In this document: in pieces, positions 53,036 to 64,000 of the stretch | How the letters are laid out: each line of letters begins with the position of its first letter | How positions within the stretch are numbered: the first letter of the stretch is position 1 | Source of the DNA: Neodiprion pinetum | Taxonomy: Eukaryota; Arthropoda; Insecta; Hymenoptera; Diprionidae | Length of the DNA: 64,000 nucleotides | Assembly: GCF_021155775.2 (NCBI RefSeq) | Contig: NC_060233.1 | Coordinates: forward strand, 40,217,609-40,281,608 | Direction of reading: 5' to 3' | Position numbers and translations under genes: made by a program | The notes under the pieces: generated by a model | What the model was told of the DNA's origin: nothing | The model's database searches: none | Seen by the model: only the letters and a program-made list of their open reading frames with translations

Positions 53036-55000
53036 TTAGCGCATAGATTTACGGGTAAATGACTCATCAGAGGAAGAGTAAACCCTACATTCTACAGTTT
53101 TTATAGATAGAGGTAAAAATGAATGGAATCGTCGAGTGCCTTCAACCGTTATTGCTTGCTTCAATCGCGGCTTCAATAATTTTTCATGTTCTTCGTGTTC
53201 GCTGTTGCTGCAGAAGTCAAATGCGATATTTTTTAATGCACTCACACTCCATTCGAATAATTGCCTTGGAGTCAAAATAAGATTTTCATTGGGCCGCTGT
53301 AGGCTTGCACGTGCAGCAAATCTTTTCACAGTTCCACCAATGCCATCACATGGACTTTTTCCATGTGACGTTGCAAAGAAATGCCATTCAGCCTCGACAT
53401 TGAAGTCGTCAAAATGATGAGTCAAATTAATGAAGTTGCTTTTATTTTTATATTGTGCACTAGCACCGTCAGTAAAATAAATCATTTTCTTGATAACTTC
53501 ACTACCGAAGAACTCAAAAAGCTTACCGATTAGTTTCTTCTGAAACAGATGGACCGCGACTGTATTATGTTGTAGATTTTCTGATATGATAACGAAGCTT
53601 TTATGCTTTAAGTCCTCATTTTCAACATAATACACAACAAAAGGATGGATGGTAGCTTGATTGTTATTCCAGTGGAAGCTTTGAATTTCATCTTGAACAA
53701 CAAATGCATAGTTTTCAGCAAAGTCACCCAAAACTAAGAACTCCCCTGGTTGTAGACGATGTTTTCTGTCTTTCAAATATGCACTTTGCTGTTTAGCAAT
53801 GAAATCATGTTTCTTGAGGGCTATCGTCTGTTCCTTTAGCGTCTCGAGGAACGTTTCCGTTTCTTGCGTGATCGTTTCTAAAACAGATCGATCCGTATGA
53901 GTCCACCGTTTGTAGCTAATACTTTCTACGAAATTATCGTCGAATAAACTTTCCATTTCGTGTGTAACCATATCAAAACTTGGACAACTACTACAATCAC
54001 CGAGATAGCACAAAGGATTTGGAGAGTCACACGATATCTGTTTTATCAAATCGTGGTACGTTCTTTTGAATGTCTGACAAATTGAGCTAACCGCCACCAA
54101 CATAAGTTTCACATTCTGGTGAATTTTGCAAACACAAACTGTATGTGTTCCTGTTGGTCCAGCTAAAATACACTGCTTTGGGCGGAGTTCCGCGAATTTT
54201 GTAAATCCAATTTTATCATTCGGATGCTGTTGCTTGAACGCGGCGTAAGCTTCCTTCAGATCACACAAAACAAGTCGTTTTTGGACTTGATGTTTTGAAC
54301 CATCCACATCGCGAAGAGTGACAAAATCTTTCTGACCAGGCATGATCCGACTTATTTCATCAGAACAGTAAAATTCCACTACATGAGAGACAACATCATC
54401 ACAAAGAGTGCGAGATGGTCTTGGATCTGGGGAGGATCCAAATCCACGCTCACTTTGCAATATTTTAGCTTTACGAGCCATTCTATATGAACAATCAAAT
54501 TGTAACTCCAATTCTCTGATGGACCAACTACGAGGAGTCATTGTGAGATATTTAATTTTGTCCGCGACACACTTCGCGTTGATAAACAATTCTTTCACAT
54601 CACACAACAATTCTTGCCCGATATCATTCTCAAGAAACATTTCCACACTGCTCTGTTCACTAATTGGTGAAGGTGAAACAAGATCGTCACCACTCGCATA
54701 ATTATGATTCATATCACTTACCTCGTTTTTATCAGATGGAGTAATTGTGTTGCATTTGTACAATTTTATTCGACAATCCATGCACACATATTCTCCTAGG
54801 TCCGGAAACTTTTTCCGTAATGCTGGTGTCACTGGCTTTACCAAATTTCGCACCCAATTATGGCCAACTCTTTGGAAAGGATTACAGCACCGTTTCACAT
54901 CTGTTGTAGACATTGCTTTCAGAAATGAATTACTTGTGTGAAGAATGAGACGATGTATTGCACTGATCGCTACACTGGTATTCGATTGAATGTTATGCAT
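53036..55000 (-). CDS. transposase, DDE/D type (Sola-like, tentative)
   Basis: This is an uninterrupted 654-residue protein. An N-terminal Cys/His module (RCCNPF at 37-42, H47, then CMDC at 73-76) resembles a zinc-binding, DNA-contacting domain. A second Cys/His motif reads CVCKIHQNVKLM at 289-300, with CYLGDCSSCP at 331-340. The C-terminal half has an RNase-H-like pattern of acidic motifs: GDFAENY at 425-431 (D426), YFTDGASAQYKN at 508-519 (D511) and SHGKSPCDGIGG at 545-556 (D552). These are the likely catalytic acids, by inference. The role would be cutting and rejoining at the element's own ends in the nucleus. Translation may begin at Met30 (54913), just before the zinc module, instead of the first Met. 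The AT-rich coding sequence contrasts with the GC-rich host exon. No frameshift or stop breaks it. Confidence 0.88.
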   Translation of the reverse strand: MHNIQSNTSVAISAIHRLILHTSNSFLKAMSTTDVKRCCNPFQRVGHNWVRNLVKPVTPALRKKFPDLGEYVCMDCRIKLYKCNTITPSDKNEVSDMNHNYASGDDLVSPSPISEQSSVEMFLENDIGQELLCDVKELFINAKCVADKIKYLTMTPRSWSIRELELQFDCSYRMARKAKILQSERGFGSSPDPRPSRTLCDDVVSHVVEFYCSDEISRIMPGQKDFVTLRDVDGSKHQVQKRLVLCDLKEAYAAFKQQHPNDKIGFTKFAELRPKQCILAGPTGTHTVCVCKIHQNVKLMLVAVSSICQTFKRTYHDLIKQISCDSPNPLCYLGDCSSCPSFDMVTHEMESLFDDNFVESISYKRWTHTDRSVLETITQETETFLETLKEQTIALKKHDFIAKQQSAYLKDRKHRLQPGEFLVLGDFAENYAFVVQDEIQSFHWNNNQATIHPFVVYYVENEDLKHKSFVIISENLQHNTVAVHLFQKKLIGKLFEFFGSEVIKKMIYFTDGASAQYKNKSNFINLTHHFDDFNVEAEWHFFATSHGKSPCDGIGGTVKRFAARASLQRPNENLILTPRQLFEWSVSALKNIAFDFCSNSEHEEHEKLLKPRLKQAITVEGTRRFHSFLPLSIKTVECRVYSSSDESFTRKSMR

Positions 55001-55032
55001 TTTGAAATGCTCGAAATTTATACTCGTTCAGA

Positions 55033-55433
55033 ATAGTGCTTCACCCACCCAACAACTCTTCTGATTGGTTGAATTCCACCAATGGGGCTAACATAATGAA
55101 GGTGCATTTCAATGTACCTGACTTTAGCCAAATGACCCCTTCGCGGAATCGAGGTGGTGACCCGGACTACCTGGATAATGAAGGATTTAGGTGACGCATG
55201 CACAGGTGGACGTATTCCATATCCTGGAATATAGTGCTTCACCCACCCAACGACTCTTCTAATTGCTTGAATTCCACCAATGGGGCTAACATAATGCAGG
55301 TGCAATTCAATGTACCTGACTTTAGCCAAATGACCCCTTCGCGGAATCGAGGTGGTGACCCTACCTGGACTACCTGGATAGTGAAGGATTTAGGTGACGC
55401 ATGCACAGGTGCAGGTATTCCATATCCTGGAAC
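55033..55433. repeat. two-copy tandem repeat (198 and 203 bp) upstream of the transposase
   Basis: The units run 55033-55230 and 55231-55433. They are highly similar but not identical; the second has a 5-bp insertion (TACCT) near GGTGACCC. Each contains a near-palindrome around GAATTC with CCAAT-type sequences (ATTGGT...ACCAAT in the first copy). They lie between the right terminal repeat and the transposase start, so a promoter or transposase-binding role is plausible but inferred. Confidence 0.85.
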
Positions 55434-55491
55434 AACACTTGACCTGTGTTCGTAATTCATGTTTGAATCATAATGCGTCATAACAAATTTC

Positions 55492-56165
55492 GAATCTCTG
55501 TAATAAAAAAACGGTGAAAAACACATTCTTGAAACTTCACTTATCGCTTTGAGCAGGCCTTGTGAAGGTACAGTATTTTTTTCAGATTTTTCAATCATGT
55601 CCTACATCGTGAAAATGACTCTAAAATAACGCCGCGACGCCGCCGCGGGGTAGCGGTGGACGGCAACCGGCCGCCCGCCATTACGTAGAGACTCGACGCG
55701 CCGCAATTTCATGCGCATCGACACCTTTAATGATTTTTTACTCGAAAACGAAGAAAAACACCCCTCTGGAATTAATTCACAGGTTGTAGTACAGTTCAAG
55801 GAACATGTCAGAATTTTAAAAAAATTTTTTGATCGTGTCGGTCACTGTTTTAAAAATCTTTGAAAAATTAATTGTTAAATAAACAATTGATAACAACTTT
55901 TTTTTACCATTTCGTATTTTTTTTTAAATTCTATGGAGCTTTCCGCGTAATTTGAAAAAAAAAAAAAAATTGTATCTAATTTGTTGCCGAAGTTATGAAT
56001 TTTTGAAAAAAATGGGAGTCTAATTTGTTATTGTTAATAAAAAATCGAATTTTGCATTATGAGATTCGCGCTTTGGCACAAAAATCTAACTCCCCTTACA
56101 CAATCCACATGCCAAATTAAAAAAATATCTGAGAGATGACTGATCCGGTTGACGCGGAATAGCCC
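55492..56165 (-). repeat. right terminal inverted repeat (674 bp)
   Basis: This is the reverse complement of 52116-52789. The start, middle and GC-rich core were compared by eye and no mismatch was seen. The 65-codon frame inside it (55602-55799) translates identically to that of the left arm. Confidence 0.92.
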
Positions 56166-56169
56166 GTAT
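56166..56169. repeat. right target-site duplication GTAT
   Basis: It directly follows the terminus ...GGAATAGCCC and matches the four bases before the left end. The uninterrupted site would have read AAGA-GTAT-ATATAACGG. Confidence 0.8.
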
Positions 56170-59100
56170 ATATAACGGTGTCTACGTGTGAAGGAAAAAT
56201 ACAAAGTAAAGTAAGTGACCGAATATCTTGAGCCAAGTAAATAATGTAAATTTGGCAATTTAAAGAAAAGAAAAGTTAATAGCTCAAAAGTAGAGACTGT
56301 ATTATTAGACGCGAGGAGTATGGATGAGGGGGGCAGGGGGATGAAAATAAATAAAATACGGTCCAATACTATATCGCTACTCGTAATTTTTCGACGGTTT
56401 CCTCAATTATATTCCCGTCATCAGGTATCATCCACGATCTCTGGAGCCTGCATCAGACTGTATAAATTTTAGTTTCCAAGCGTTCCTTTCGACGTGAAAA
56501 TTTTCAAATACGACGAGGAACAAGCCTGCCCGTGATAAATTTCAATATCGATATCGATTTACATCATATCTTTCAGCAACAACGGGTTTTACATCGTGCG
56601 AGGTACACAATGCGGGTAAAAAAAGTCGAGGGTGAGGAAAGCTGCTCGCGTTCATTGTACACCTCTCCCAGGTAAAGTGCCAAAGGATGTAACAGAAGAG
56701 GGGTTTTGTTCTTTGGCACGTCGAAAAAGCTCCGGAGGATCGCGTCGATTATTTGTGCGTGAACTTTCACCCCTTGTTGCGTAATTCACCGATAGGTACA
56801 ACATGGGACGAGGGATGGATCGAGAACCCTCCGCGTGACGGACTTGGATGGATTATAGAATTTTCGCTGCCTGCCGATGCCGCGTAGCTCGGGAATTATA
56901 TTCACGGGTTATGAATTTCGTATTATATTTTCATTTTTCGACTACGCGACCCCGTCTTAAAGCGGTGCAACTTTAATGAAAGCCGGCGAGTTATCAGGGC
57001 GGAAAGACGCGGCCAGCGTACCGAGCGGGAACATCAGCGGAAATTCAGAAGACTGCTAATTCTCTGCTGGAAAGATGGGAGAAGAAGAGATAGACTAGAA
57101 AAGGAAGACCGAGAAACTATTCCGATCCTGTGCTTCGCGTACGAACCCACGTACGTATACACCTACTCCCTGCAAAGCACGTGCGGCTGAAATGTTGTTC
57201 GGATTTACTACTGACCCGAAGATTAACCCCGCGGCACAATTAAATTCTCCTCAATCAAACTCAACGCGAGTAGCGGAGGAAAGGCCGCGCCCTTCTGCGA
57301 GGTTGCGAGCGACTCGTATTTTTTGAGTGCCACAACCGCGTAAAGGCCTAAACTGTAATAGGTGAGACTCTGTTTTCACGGAACGAAAAAATCGCTGTAT
57401 CAAACGTATCTTCTACATACTTCATTGCTGGAACGCTAAGAGAACATATTTTGTAAAATTCAGATCTCGATCAAGTCCGGGATACATTTTTCATCCATTT
57501 CATTCGCAGCTTTATTTTACTGCTGCGGTTATGGTTGGGTACCTTTCACGATTGCTTGCCGTGGAAATTTGGTTAAATATTCCGGAATTTGGTTGTGCAT
57601 ATGGCGCGTTCCGTGACATCTCGACCAAGGTTCTACCTCGATATCTCAGATTGACTTAATAATTTTTTTAAACGTAGAATCTTGATCGAGTGGTGACGGA
57701 ATGTCCCATACATAACCACAATATTGAATATTGAATCAATCACACAGTTTCATTTTTACACTCTTTCTAATTCCGATGAGTGATCCAAACAAATATGTGC
57801 TGATACCGCGATCTCGAATATAAGTTAGCGATTGACGCTTACAGAGTTTTGACACGCGGCTGATAAGATCGATGTCACAGGATCGACGCGTTTTCGTTGA
57901 ATCGCGGTTACAGAAATATAAGGAAGCGGTAAATATTCAGCGAATGCATTGGCAGCTAGAGGGTGGTTACGAGTTGGTATAACCGATGTACAGTAAAGTT
58001 CTGGTTTCTAGGAGAATACGAATTGCGTCTGAAGGATCTGCTTCCTCTGTGTTTCGCATTAACTTGCCGAGTGTTTGCAATATTTACTGGAGCGACAAGA
58101 CGGTGTGCATACAGGCATCGGTGTACCTTGCGCATGTAGACGCATACAGGAAACAGCCACAGATCAATCTTATACGTGTGAATACGTTTTCCCAACTGCC
58201 ACTGATCATCGCCGTTCGTCGTCTCGGGCTGCAGAAAGAAGGCGTCGCAAAGCGAAGTGAAATAACTGCTTTTCACCCCAAGAGACAAATGCCGAGAGAC
58301 GGTGTTACGTGCCGGGGTCGAGGGCTGGAGGCTCAAGTAGCGAGAAATAGGCTATCTCCCCTCCGATTTGATTATCCTTCCCCGGTTTCTTTTTCTGGAT
58401 ATAAAACTCGCCACCCCCCTTCAGGCTCCGTGGGGATGAAAAGAGAAAGGAGTTTCAAAGGGTGATAAAGAAAAGAAAAACAACGAACGAAGGAACGAGA
58501 AGCAAGAATGGAAAGAAAAAAAAAAAAAGGAAAAGAAAACGTCGTCGCTCTACCAAAAAAGCCAGTAACTCGTTCCACTCACGATCATTTTTTCGTGCCG
58601 ATTTTTTCTACGGAATGAAAAAAGTTATCCACCCCTCCCTGTTCCTTCCCTCGTCACACGTGCGAATCGCAACTCTTCGCCGTATATGGTTTGAGCAGGC
58701 TGCAGAGAGAGAATTATCCGCTTCTGCGGGGGTCCGAAAGAGGTAAGAAAAAATGAAGAAGCAAGTAAGTAAAACCCCACGTCGAAAAGCAGGGGTAATA
58801 ACAAATTGGTCCCTGGCAAGGTCGTTACTGCAGTGGGAAATTAACGGCCCATTCAGGTTTAGGAACTGGAACCGCGTCGTCGTAAACCGCGCACAGCCGT
58901 GATACTCGGCACTTCGAACCGGTATAGCGGCAGGCAGCGGTTAATAATACTTGAATAAAGCTCAACCCCCGGTTACATTGCCGGAGAAATTAAGCTCAAC
59001 GAAGTCTCGAGTTCGAGTCTAAGTCGAACATCCCAACGTCGTCCTCGCAATGAAAGCCCATCCGCGATTGTCGATTGGATCTCAAAACCGAACGGCCAAC

Positions 59101-61555
59101 TTTTTGAATGACATAAACATTCTCAAAGGTTGGAAACTTCGAAACCGTTGTAATTCTCGAATGACGTGACTAGAATTGATCAAAATTACAAGGGAATTAT
59201 AAATTTCCAAATTATCTACTTTTGAGAAAGTCGAAATTTCGCATGTTTTGAACTTTCGAAAGGTGAAAATTCCGAGCATCCAATACACGGTGTACTGAAC
59301 GGCTCGCAAATCATGTCTCAAGAAGGACATCGTGCTGCGGAATTCCTCCGGCATTATGGTATTCGTCAGGAATGACGTTTTCTTTCCGGGCCTATAGAGA
59401 AGTGAATTATTGGTGAATAGCTGCCGTTGGACTGCACGAATAGTGTAGTTTTCTCACCTGTTTGTAAAAGGATGCCGCAGTATGGTGGTGGGAATGCGTT
59501 GAGTAAATTACGGCCAAGTTTCGCCGTGGAAAGGTGCCTGGAAAACTGTAACGGGGTGATCTAGGACCGAATCGGTTTAGTTGGTTAGCTCGGAGAAAGA
59601 GCAGAGCCCGAAAACAGAAATAAAAGAGGAAAGAAAATATAACAAAGGTCGAAGAATGGGAGCATGTAGAGAACGTAGTTCGATAGGCGGGGGAAAAGAG
59701 GAAAGTGAGAACTGTCGAATGGGCTGACCCTTTACGGGAGGCAGTCCTGAGGGATACAACGACGGATAAGCGAATCCGGTGCAGCAGTCGGGAAAATAGA
59801 GAAACCATTCCGGCGGCGTCAGTCGTGGATTTTCTCTGTATCGAATTACCTTTATACCTCTCAATTCTTCATCTCCGTGCGCTGCGACGCTCGCTTGCAG
59901 CATTTTGCCCCGTCCTATCTTCAATCGACGACGTCGATTCGTTTGCAGATTGTCGTGAGTCGTTGAAGTCATCTCGAGGGTGTAACTCAACCCTGGAATC
60001 GAGTGTTTGCGTTGCCTGATTGATCGGACGTGCGGCAATTGCTATGCCGGTTGGTGTTCCGAACCGCAGATAAAATCGAGAGGGAAATGGGCAACCGCTT
60101 CCTAGTGAGCAATGGACGACTGGATCAAGGATCGCGGTGTAAATCCAAAGCCAAGCGAAACGCGCAGTTCCTACGTACTACAACGTACAACGTACATATT
60201 GCGCCGAGGGATCGATACCGGTCTGGGTTTTCCAATTCCGGACACGGAGATCATCGGACACCGCTAAGGTCTCCCATAAATCTGAACCCCAACGACAAAG
60301 GTCTGCAGCTCACGTGACTCCGCTAGTGTGATTGCTTTTTTCCCTTCTCGCGATAATGTCGCCCTTCACCTCTTCAAATATTTCGATATAATCCTTGACT
60401 CGAGATTCTCGTTTCTGAAGGTGGATGGAATTTGGAAATTCAAAGGCATAAAGACTATTCTCGTTGGAACTTAAACGTCGAATGAAAAGCCTCTGCGAAG
60501 TTTCAATGAAGGGAGGACAGATCTTAGCTTACTGTTAGTTTTTTTTTAGGTTAGGAGAAGTTGAGAGGATCGGAACAAGCTGGTGTTTGTAATTTACACA
60601 GTTAAATATCTGCGGTGAAATTGAATATCCTGTTCTTTATTTTGGCTTAGCCATTCGAAGTTGACGGTAACGTCTGCATCGCGAAGCATCAGACAAGCGA
60701 GATACGCCGGTATATTGTAACTGCTCGCGACTGCACCCAACATCGTTGCTGTAGATATAAAATAACCGAAGCGAACGACGGTGCAGATAAAAACCAACGA
60801 GAAAATCTCGATCGACAAACAACAATATGCATCGGTGCACGAGAACGTACATTTATGTTGGTGTGTTTGCGTGGCATAAAGCCCCGGAGCGTAGGCAGGT
60901 AGAGACCAGGTAGACCTTCGTTCGCCTATAAATAACGTGCATTTGGCATTCCATTCCCTGTGCAATGTGATTATTGACGATCAGTGGAACTCGAATGTAT
61001 ACGCCGAGAATGCGGATGGAGAGATGGATGAGTCCTGATATGTGGCAAATGAGGTGGAAACACGAATTGGAGAGAGTATTTCACCTGAGTATATTCGGAA
61101 GTTGAGCAAACTGTGACGGCGATTCAAAGTTGAGTCCTTCTCTGTCCTCGGCGACTGATCGGAGATGCTCGTTTCGGTGCTTTGCAAAATTGGTATGAAA
61201 AATAGGGGTTGAAAAAGGTGGGAGAGAACCGCAAGAATTTGCGTGCACATCACGTACGTGCCTTCGTGATAACGACACGGGGTATTATCGAGAGTGGAAT
61301 CCAGCCAAACTTTTTAAATATTCAAACCACGGTGAGTAGGCAAGATAATATCCGAGTTGAAAAATAAATTGACTCACGCCATATTTTCCCCAGAAAGCTT
61401 GACACGCTTAACGAGTGTTGGAAAGATTTTCATACCTGTAGGTAAAATGGAGAAAATTATGAAACGGTCGTTACGTTACTCGGTCGGATACAGAGGCGAA
61501 AAAACAAAACGTCTGCTCGATTAACGATTAGCGTACGCAATTACGAATCAACCAG
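56170..61555. other. no gene recognised
   Basis: A patch at about 59.09-59.32 kb is rich in TTCGAAA/AATTCC words and may be an old repeat. A 123-codon hydrophobic frame on the - strand (60594-60965) has no recognised domain. An A-rich lysine-coding stretch near 58.5 kb is low complexity. Confidence 0.5.
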
Positions 61556-61911
61556 GATGGTCACAAATTTTTGGGAACAAATTTCATGACATTTCCAGAT
61601 TTTTCAAAACCTAAAACCTCGTTTTCTCTGAGTCATTTTCCACCTCTGGCATGTTACTAAAACCTGAATCGTTCAGCTTATTACCTCTATATTCGGTTCA
61701 AATTCAATTCGAATAAAAGAAAAATATAATGTACAACAACGTCAGTTCAGTCCAATTTGTTTTGTCGACGAAAAAAAGTAAACTTGTTACCTCAAAAAAT
61801 CATTTCTAATTCCCACGATAGAAGACTAATATTATCAGTTTTTTTCGTGACTAAATTAAGAATTCCCTGACAATTTCAGGTTTTCCGAATTTTTCAGGTA
61901 TGTGGCCACCC
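61556..61911. repeat. degenerate interspersed repeat with GG-TGG-CCACA-type ends
   Basis: The left end reads GGATGGTCACA and the right end, on the other strand, GGGTGGCCACA (9 of 11 matching). Internally it has TTTCCAG, CCCTGACAATTTCAGG and GGTTTTCC words shared with the 29.6-kb repeat. It is non-coding and old. Confidence 0.55.
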
Positions 61912-62244
61912 CGTCAACGTTCCCGGAATCGTCGTCACGGCGATTCCGCTGATCAATCATTTTAAAAAAGTTGCGGTGCAATCTTATCTGGAAAGGTGCA
62001 GAGCAATTCGATATCTTGTTTCTAGGACAAATAGATCGACGATGCTGCGGCTGCTGAGCTGCACGGCAAAATGGATGAACCGAGTAGGGATAAAAACACG
62101 TCCGGCAAGGATTGCTTCTTAGTAAAAACGCGAACATCACTAACGCGGCAAATGGGGACAGCGGGAGGTCTTTTCTCGTCTCGATAATTGCTGGCACATC
62201 TGCAGGCGTTGAATCACCTGGAATTGGACCAGTGTCGAACTACT

Positions 62245-62810
62245 GGAGCGGGCTTGAAGTTCCGAAAGCGACAAATTTCGAATTATTTGTGGGCGAAACT
62301 TAAAGTAAAGAAATTAAACTTTGACCAAACATTGAAGTTTCTCATGGTCCGAAACCCGACGGTCAAAGTTTCGAAAGTGCAAAGTTCCGAAAGGTCATAA
62401 CTCCGACAAGTCAAAGTTCCGAAAGTGCGAGAATGAGAAGATTTAAATCGAAGATTTTCAGTACTGTGAATTGCTGGTTTGGTGAAATTTCAACACTTCG
62501 ATCTCTCTTTGTTTTGGATTTTCGATATTTTTACGTTCGGTATCCTGGTCATTCTGACTTCCGGTGTTTCTGATTTTTTACACCCAATCGTTGAGCGAAC
62601 TACGCTGTGTGAGTATATTTTAATTTCCGGAATTTCACTCTATCGAAACTTTATTTTTCGGAATTTCGCTCTATCGTAACTTGAATTTTCGGAATTTTCC
62701 AAACCACGTTGTCTTATAAAAGTTTAATCTCTTTACTTGAAGTTTCGCCATCAAATAATTCGGAATTAGGCGCTTCCGGAACTTTTGAAATCCGGAACTT
62801 CAACCCCGCC
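62245..62810. repeat. fold-back repeat (MITE-like, about 0.57 kb)
   Basis: The arm 62245-62322 is an imperfect reverse complement of 62719-62810. Shared words include CGGG(C/G)TTGAAGTTCC, TCGAATTATTTG, GGCGAAACTT and AAGTAAAGA(A/G)ATTAAACTTT. The interior has GTTCCGAAAG repeats and a 31-bp tandem motif. No protein is encoded. Confidence 0.65.
62622..62700 (+). repeat. 31-bp tandem repeat, about 2.5 copies
   Basis: Units begin at 62622, 62653 and 62684 and share TTCGGAATTTCGCTCTATCG with few changes. They lie inside the fold-back repeat. Confidence 0.75.
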
Positions 62811-64000
62811 ACGAACTATTGTCGTCAACATCCGAGAAGCATCAACCGTCGTGCAGGCCAATAAATTGACTTGCGATAAGCTCTCCACTCCTCTCGAGTG
62901 CGCGTTATACATTTTGCATCACAGCTGCAAGCAGCGGGTCGATAAATTTTGAAATCGGATTACCCGAAGCCCAGAACCTCTCCCGGGCATCGAAAGTGAT
63001 TTATCGATATCTCGGCAAACCTTCTGGAATATCTTCGACACGTTTCGTTGGTAAATACCGTGACTCATGCGGTTTTAAGTGGAGTTTTCTCAACTGTTGC
63101 GGGCGTGAGGAACGAGGAACGAAACGGAAACGCTGAACCTTCAGCTTTAGTGCCGGAAGACTTCGGATGGTTGAAAACGTCATGAATTCAATGGTTCGAA
63201 CGCGAGAAGGGTAAGGTTTACATAAATCACCTTTACTAAACTTCGAAACTGGCGTTTTGGCTGCCACTAAGCGGGCTTTCTCTCTTTATTTCTTTCTTTC
63301 TTTCTTTGCAACTTTCCGATATCAGTAACGATCTTGAACTCATTTTGAAGAAACATTAAAAGCTCTCAGTACACATAACGTTCATGTCATTCTGTTCACC
63401 TGTTGACGTTGGCTCAATCGATATTCGAATGCGAAAATTGATTCTCTTCCACAGTCCGGAGTCTTTTCTTTTCTCTCTTTATCGAGGCAGAAAAATTCAT
63501 CTGATTGAAAAATTCGTCAAGAATTCCAAAGGGTTCATCAGTATTTATAGCTTCGTTTTACCTGCAAGCTGCAAAGAAATCCGAGGTATCGAGGCTACAC
63601 CTGCATTGTGCGATATCGCGTCATGCAAGATCAGTGGAAAGTGATGTGGTAAACGGCGGTGGTTTTAATCAGGCGGATTTCAGGGGGTTTAAGCATGACC
63701 AATACACGTCAGGTCTGAATATGTGTTTCTATTTTCTCTCGTGAATATCGACATGCGTCAGCAACGGCTCAATAGTGCATTGTGACAAAGCTTACCGCGC
63801 GATTCCGGCCAATCCTACGATATTACTTTAGCGCACGTGACGTATGCAAGTGACGTGAAGCTACGACGAGTTACTGTAATTTCGTACTTTATACCTGGTA
63901 CGTCATTCTCATGCGAACCTTGTTAGTGTTACGAAACAAATGAGGAGGTAGGGTATTAATTAAGAGCATTGTGATGTCAAATGAATAGCCAGCTTGGGCG
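62811..64000. other. no gene recognised
   Basis: It includes a (TTTC)n run at about 63289-63307. Nothing else is supported. Confidence 0.55.

Larger units (their letters stand above)
52116..56165 (-). mobile_element. complete DNA transposon, Sola-like (tentative), 4050 bp
   Basis: The element begins GGGCTATTCCGCGTCAACCGG and ends in its exact reverse complement, flanked by a 4-bp GTAT duplication. The terminal inverted repeats are 674 bp long and enclose one uninterrupted transposase frame on the - strand. Sola transposons are described as encoding DDD transposases and making 4-bp duplications, and this fits. I could not compare the protein with reference families, so another 4-bp-TSD superfamily (Chapaev or Ginger type) remains possible. 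Repeats that appear identical and an open transposase imply a recent and perhaps still autonomous insertion. Confidence 0.9.

Noticed and set aside
60594..60965. 123-codon hydrophobic frame on the - strand, considered as a chemoreceptor exon
   Set aside because: No receptor motif and no supporting splice partners. Its length is within the range of chance frames here.

Overview
The window looks like insect nuclear DNA, plausibly hymenopteran. This is inferred from intron-containing coding sequence with GT-AG splice sites, a sparse gene layout, abundant CpG dinucleotides, many microsatellites, and several insect-style repeats and DNA transposons. No bacterial-type operons, rRNA, tRNA or CRISPR arrays were found.

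Only one host gene could be supported. It lies on the + strand, with exons at 39751-39851 (probably 5' untranslated), 40005-40142, 41743-41933 and 47299-47853. Splice phases agree at every coding junction. The product is a predicted 278-residue single-pass membrane protein: a short Pro-rich outer segment with one N-glycosylation sequon, a transmembrane helix at residues 43-61, and a long cytoplasmic tail. The tail carries three copies of an RGMSICHFDR-like motif and ends in a class I PDZ-ligand sequence (TCV). I do not recognise the family. An AT-rich block follows the gene (48.6-52.1 kb) and probably includes its 3' UTR.

The clearest mobile element is a complete 4050-bp DNA transposon at 52116-56165. 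It has 674-bp terminal inverted repeats that appear identical, a 4-bp GTAT target duplication, and an uninterrupted 654-codon DDE/D-type transposase on the - strand. A 198-bp tandem duplication sits just upstream of the transposase start. The 4-bp duplication and DDD-type protein fit the Sola superfamily, but that placement is tentative. A 0.2-kb TTAA-flanked MITE lies 0.7 kb to its left.

The remaining roughly 45 kb is intergenic or large-intron DNA. It holds a few degenerate fold-back or MITE-like repeats (29.6, 61.6 and 62.2-62.8 kb), two diverged copies of another repeat (9.6 and 14.6 kb), a compact RNA-type hairpin at 25061-25120, and microsatellites. Its many 60-200 codon open frames show no recognisable domains and look like chance.
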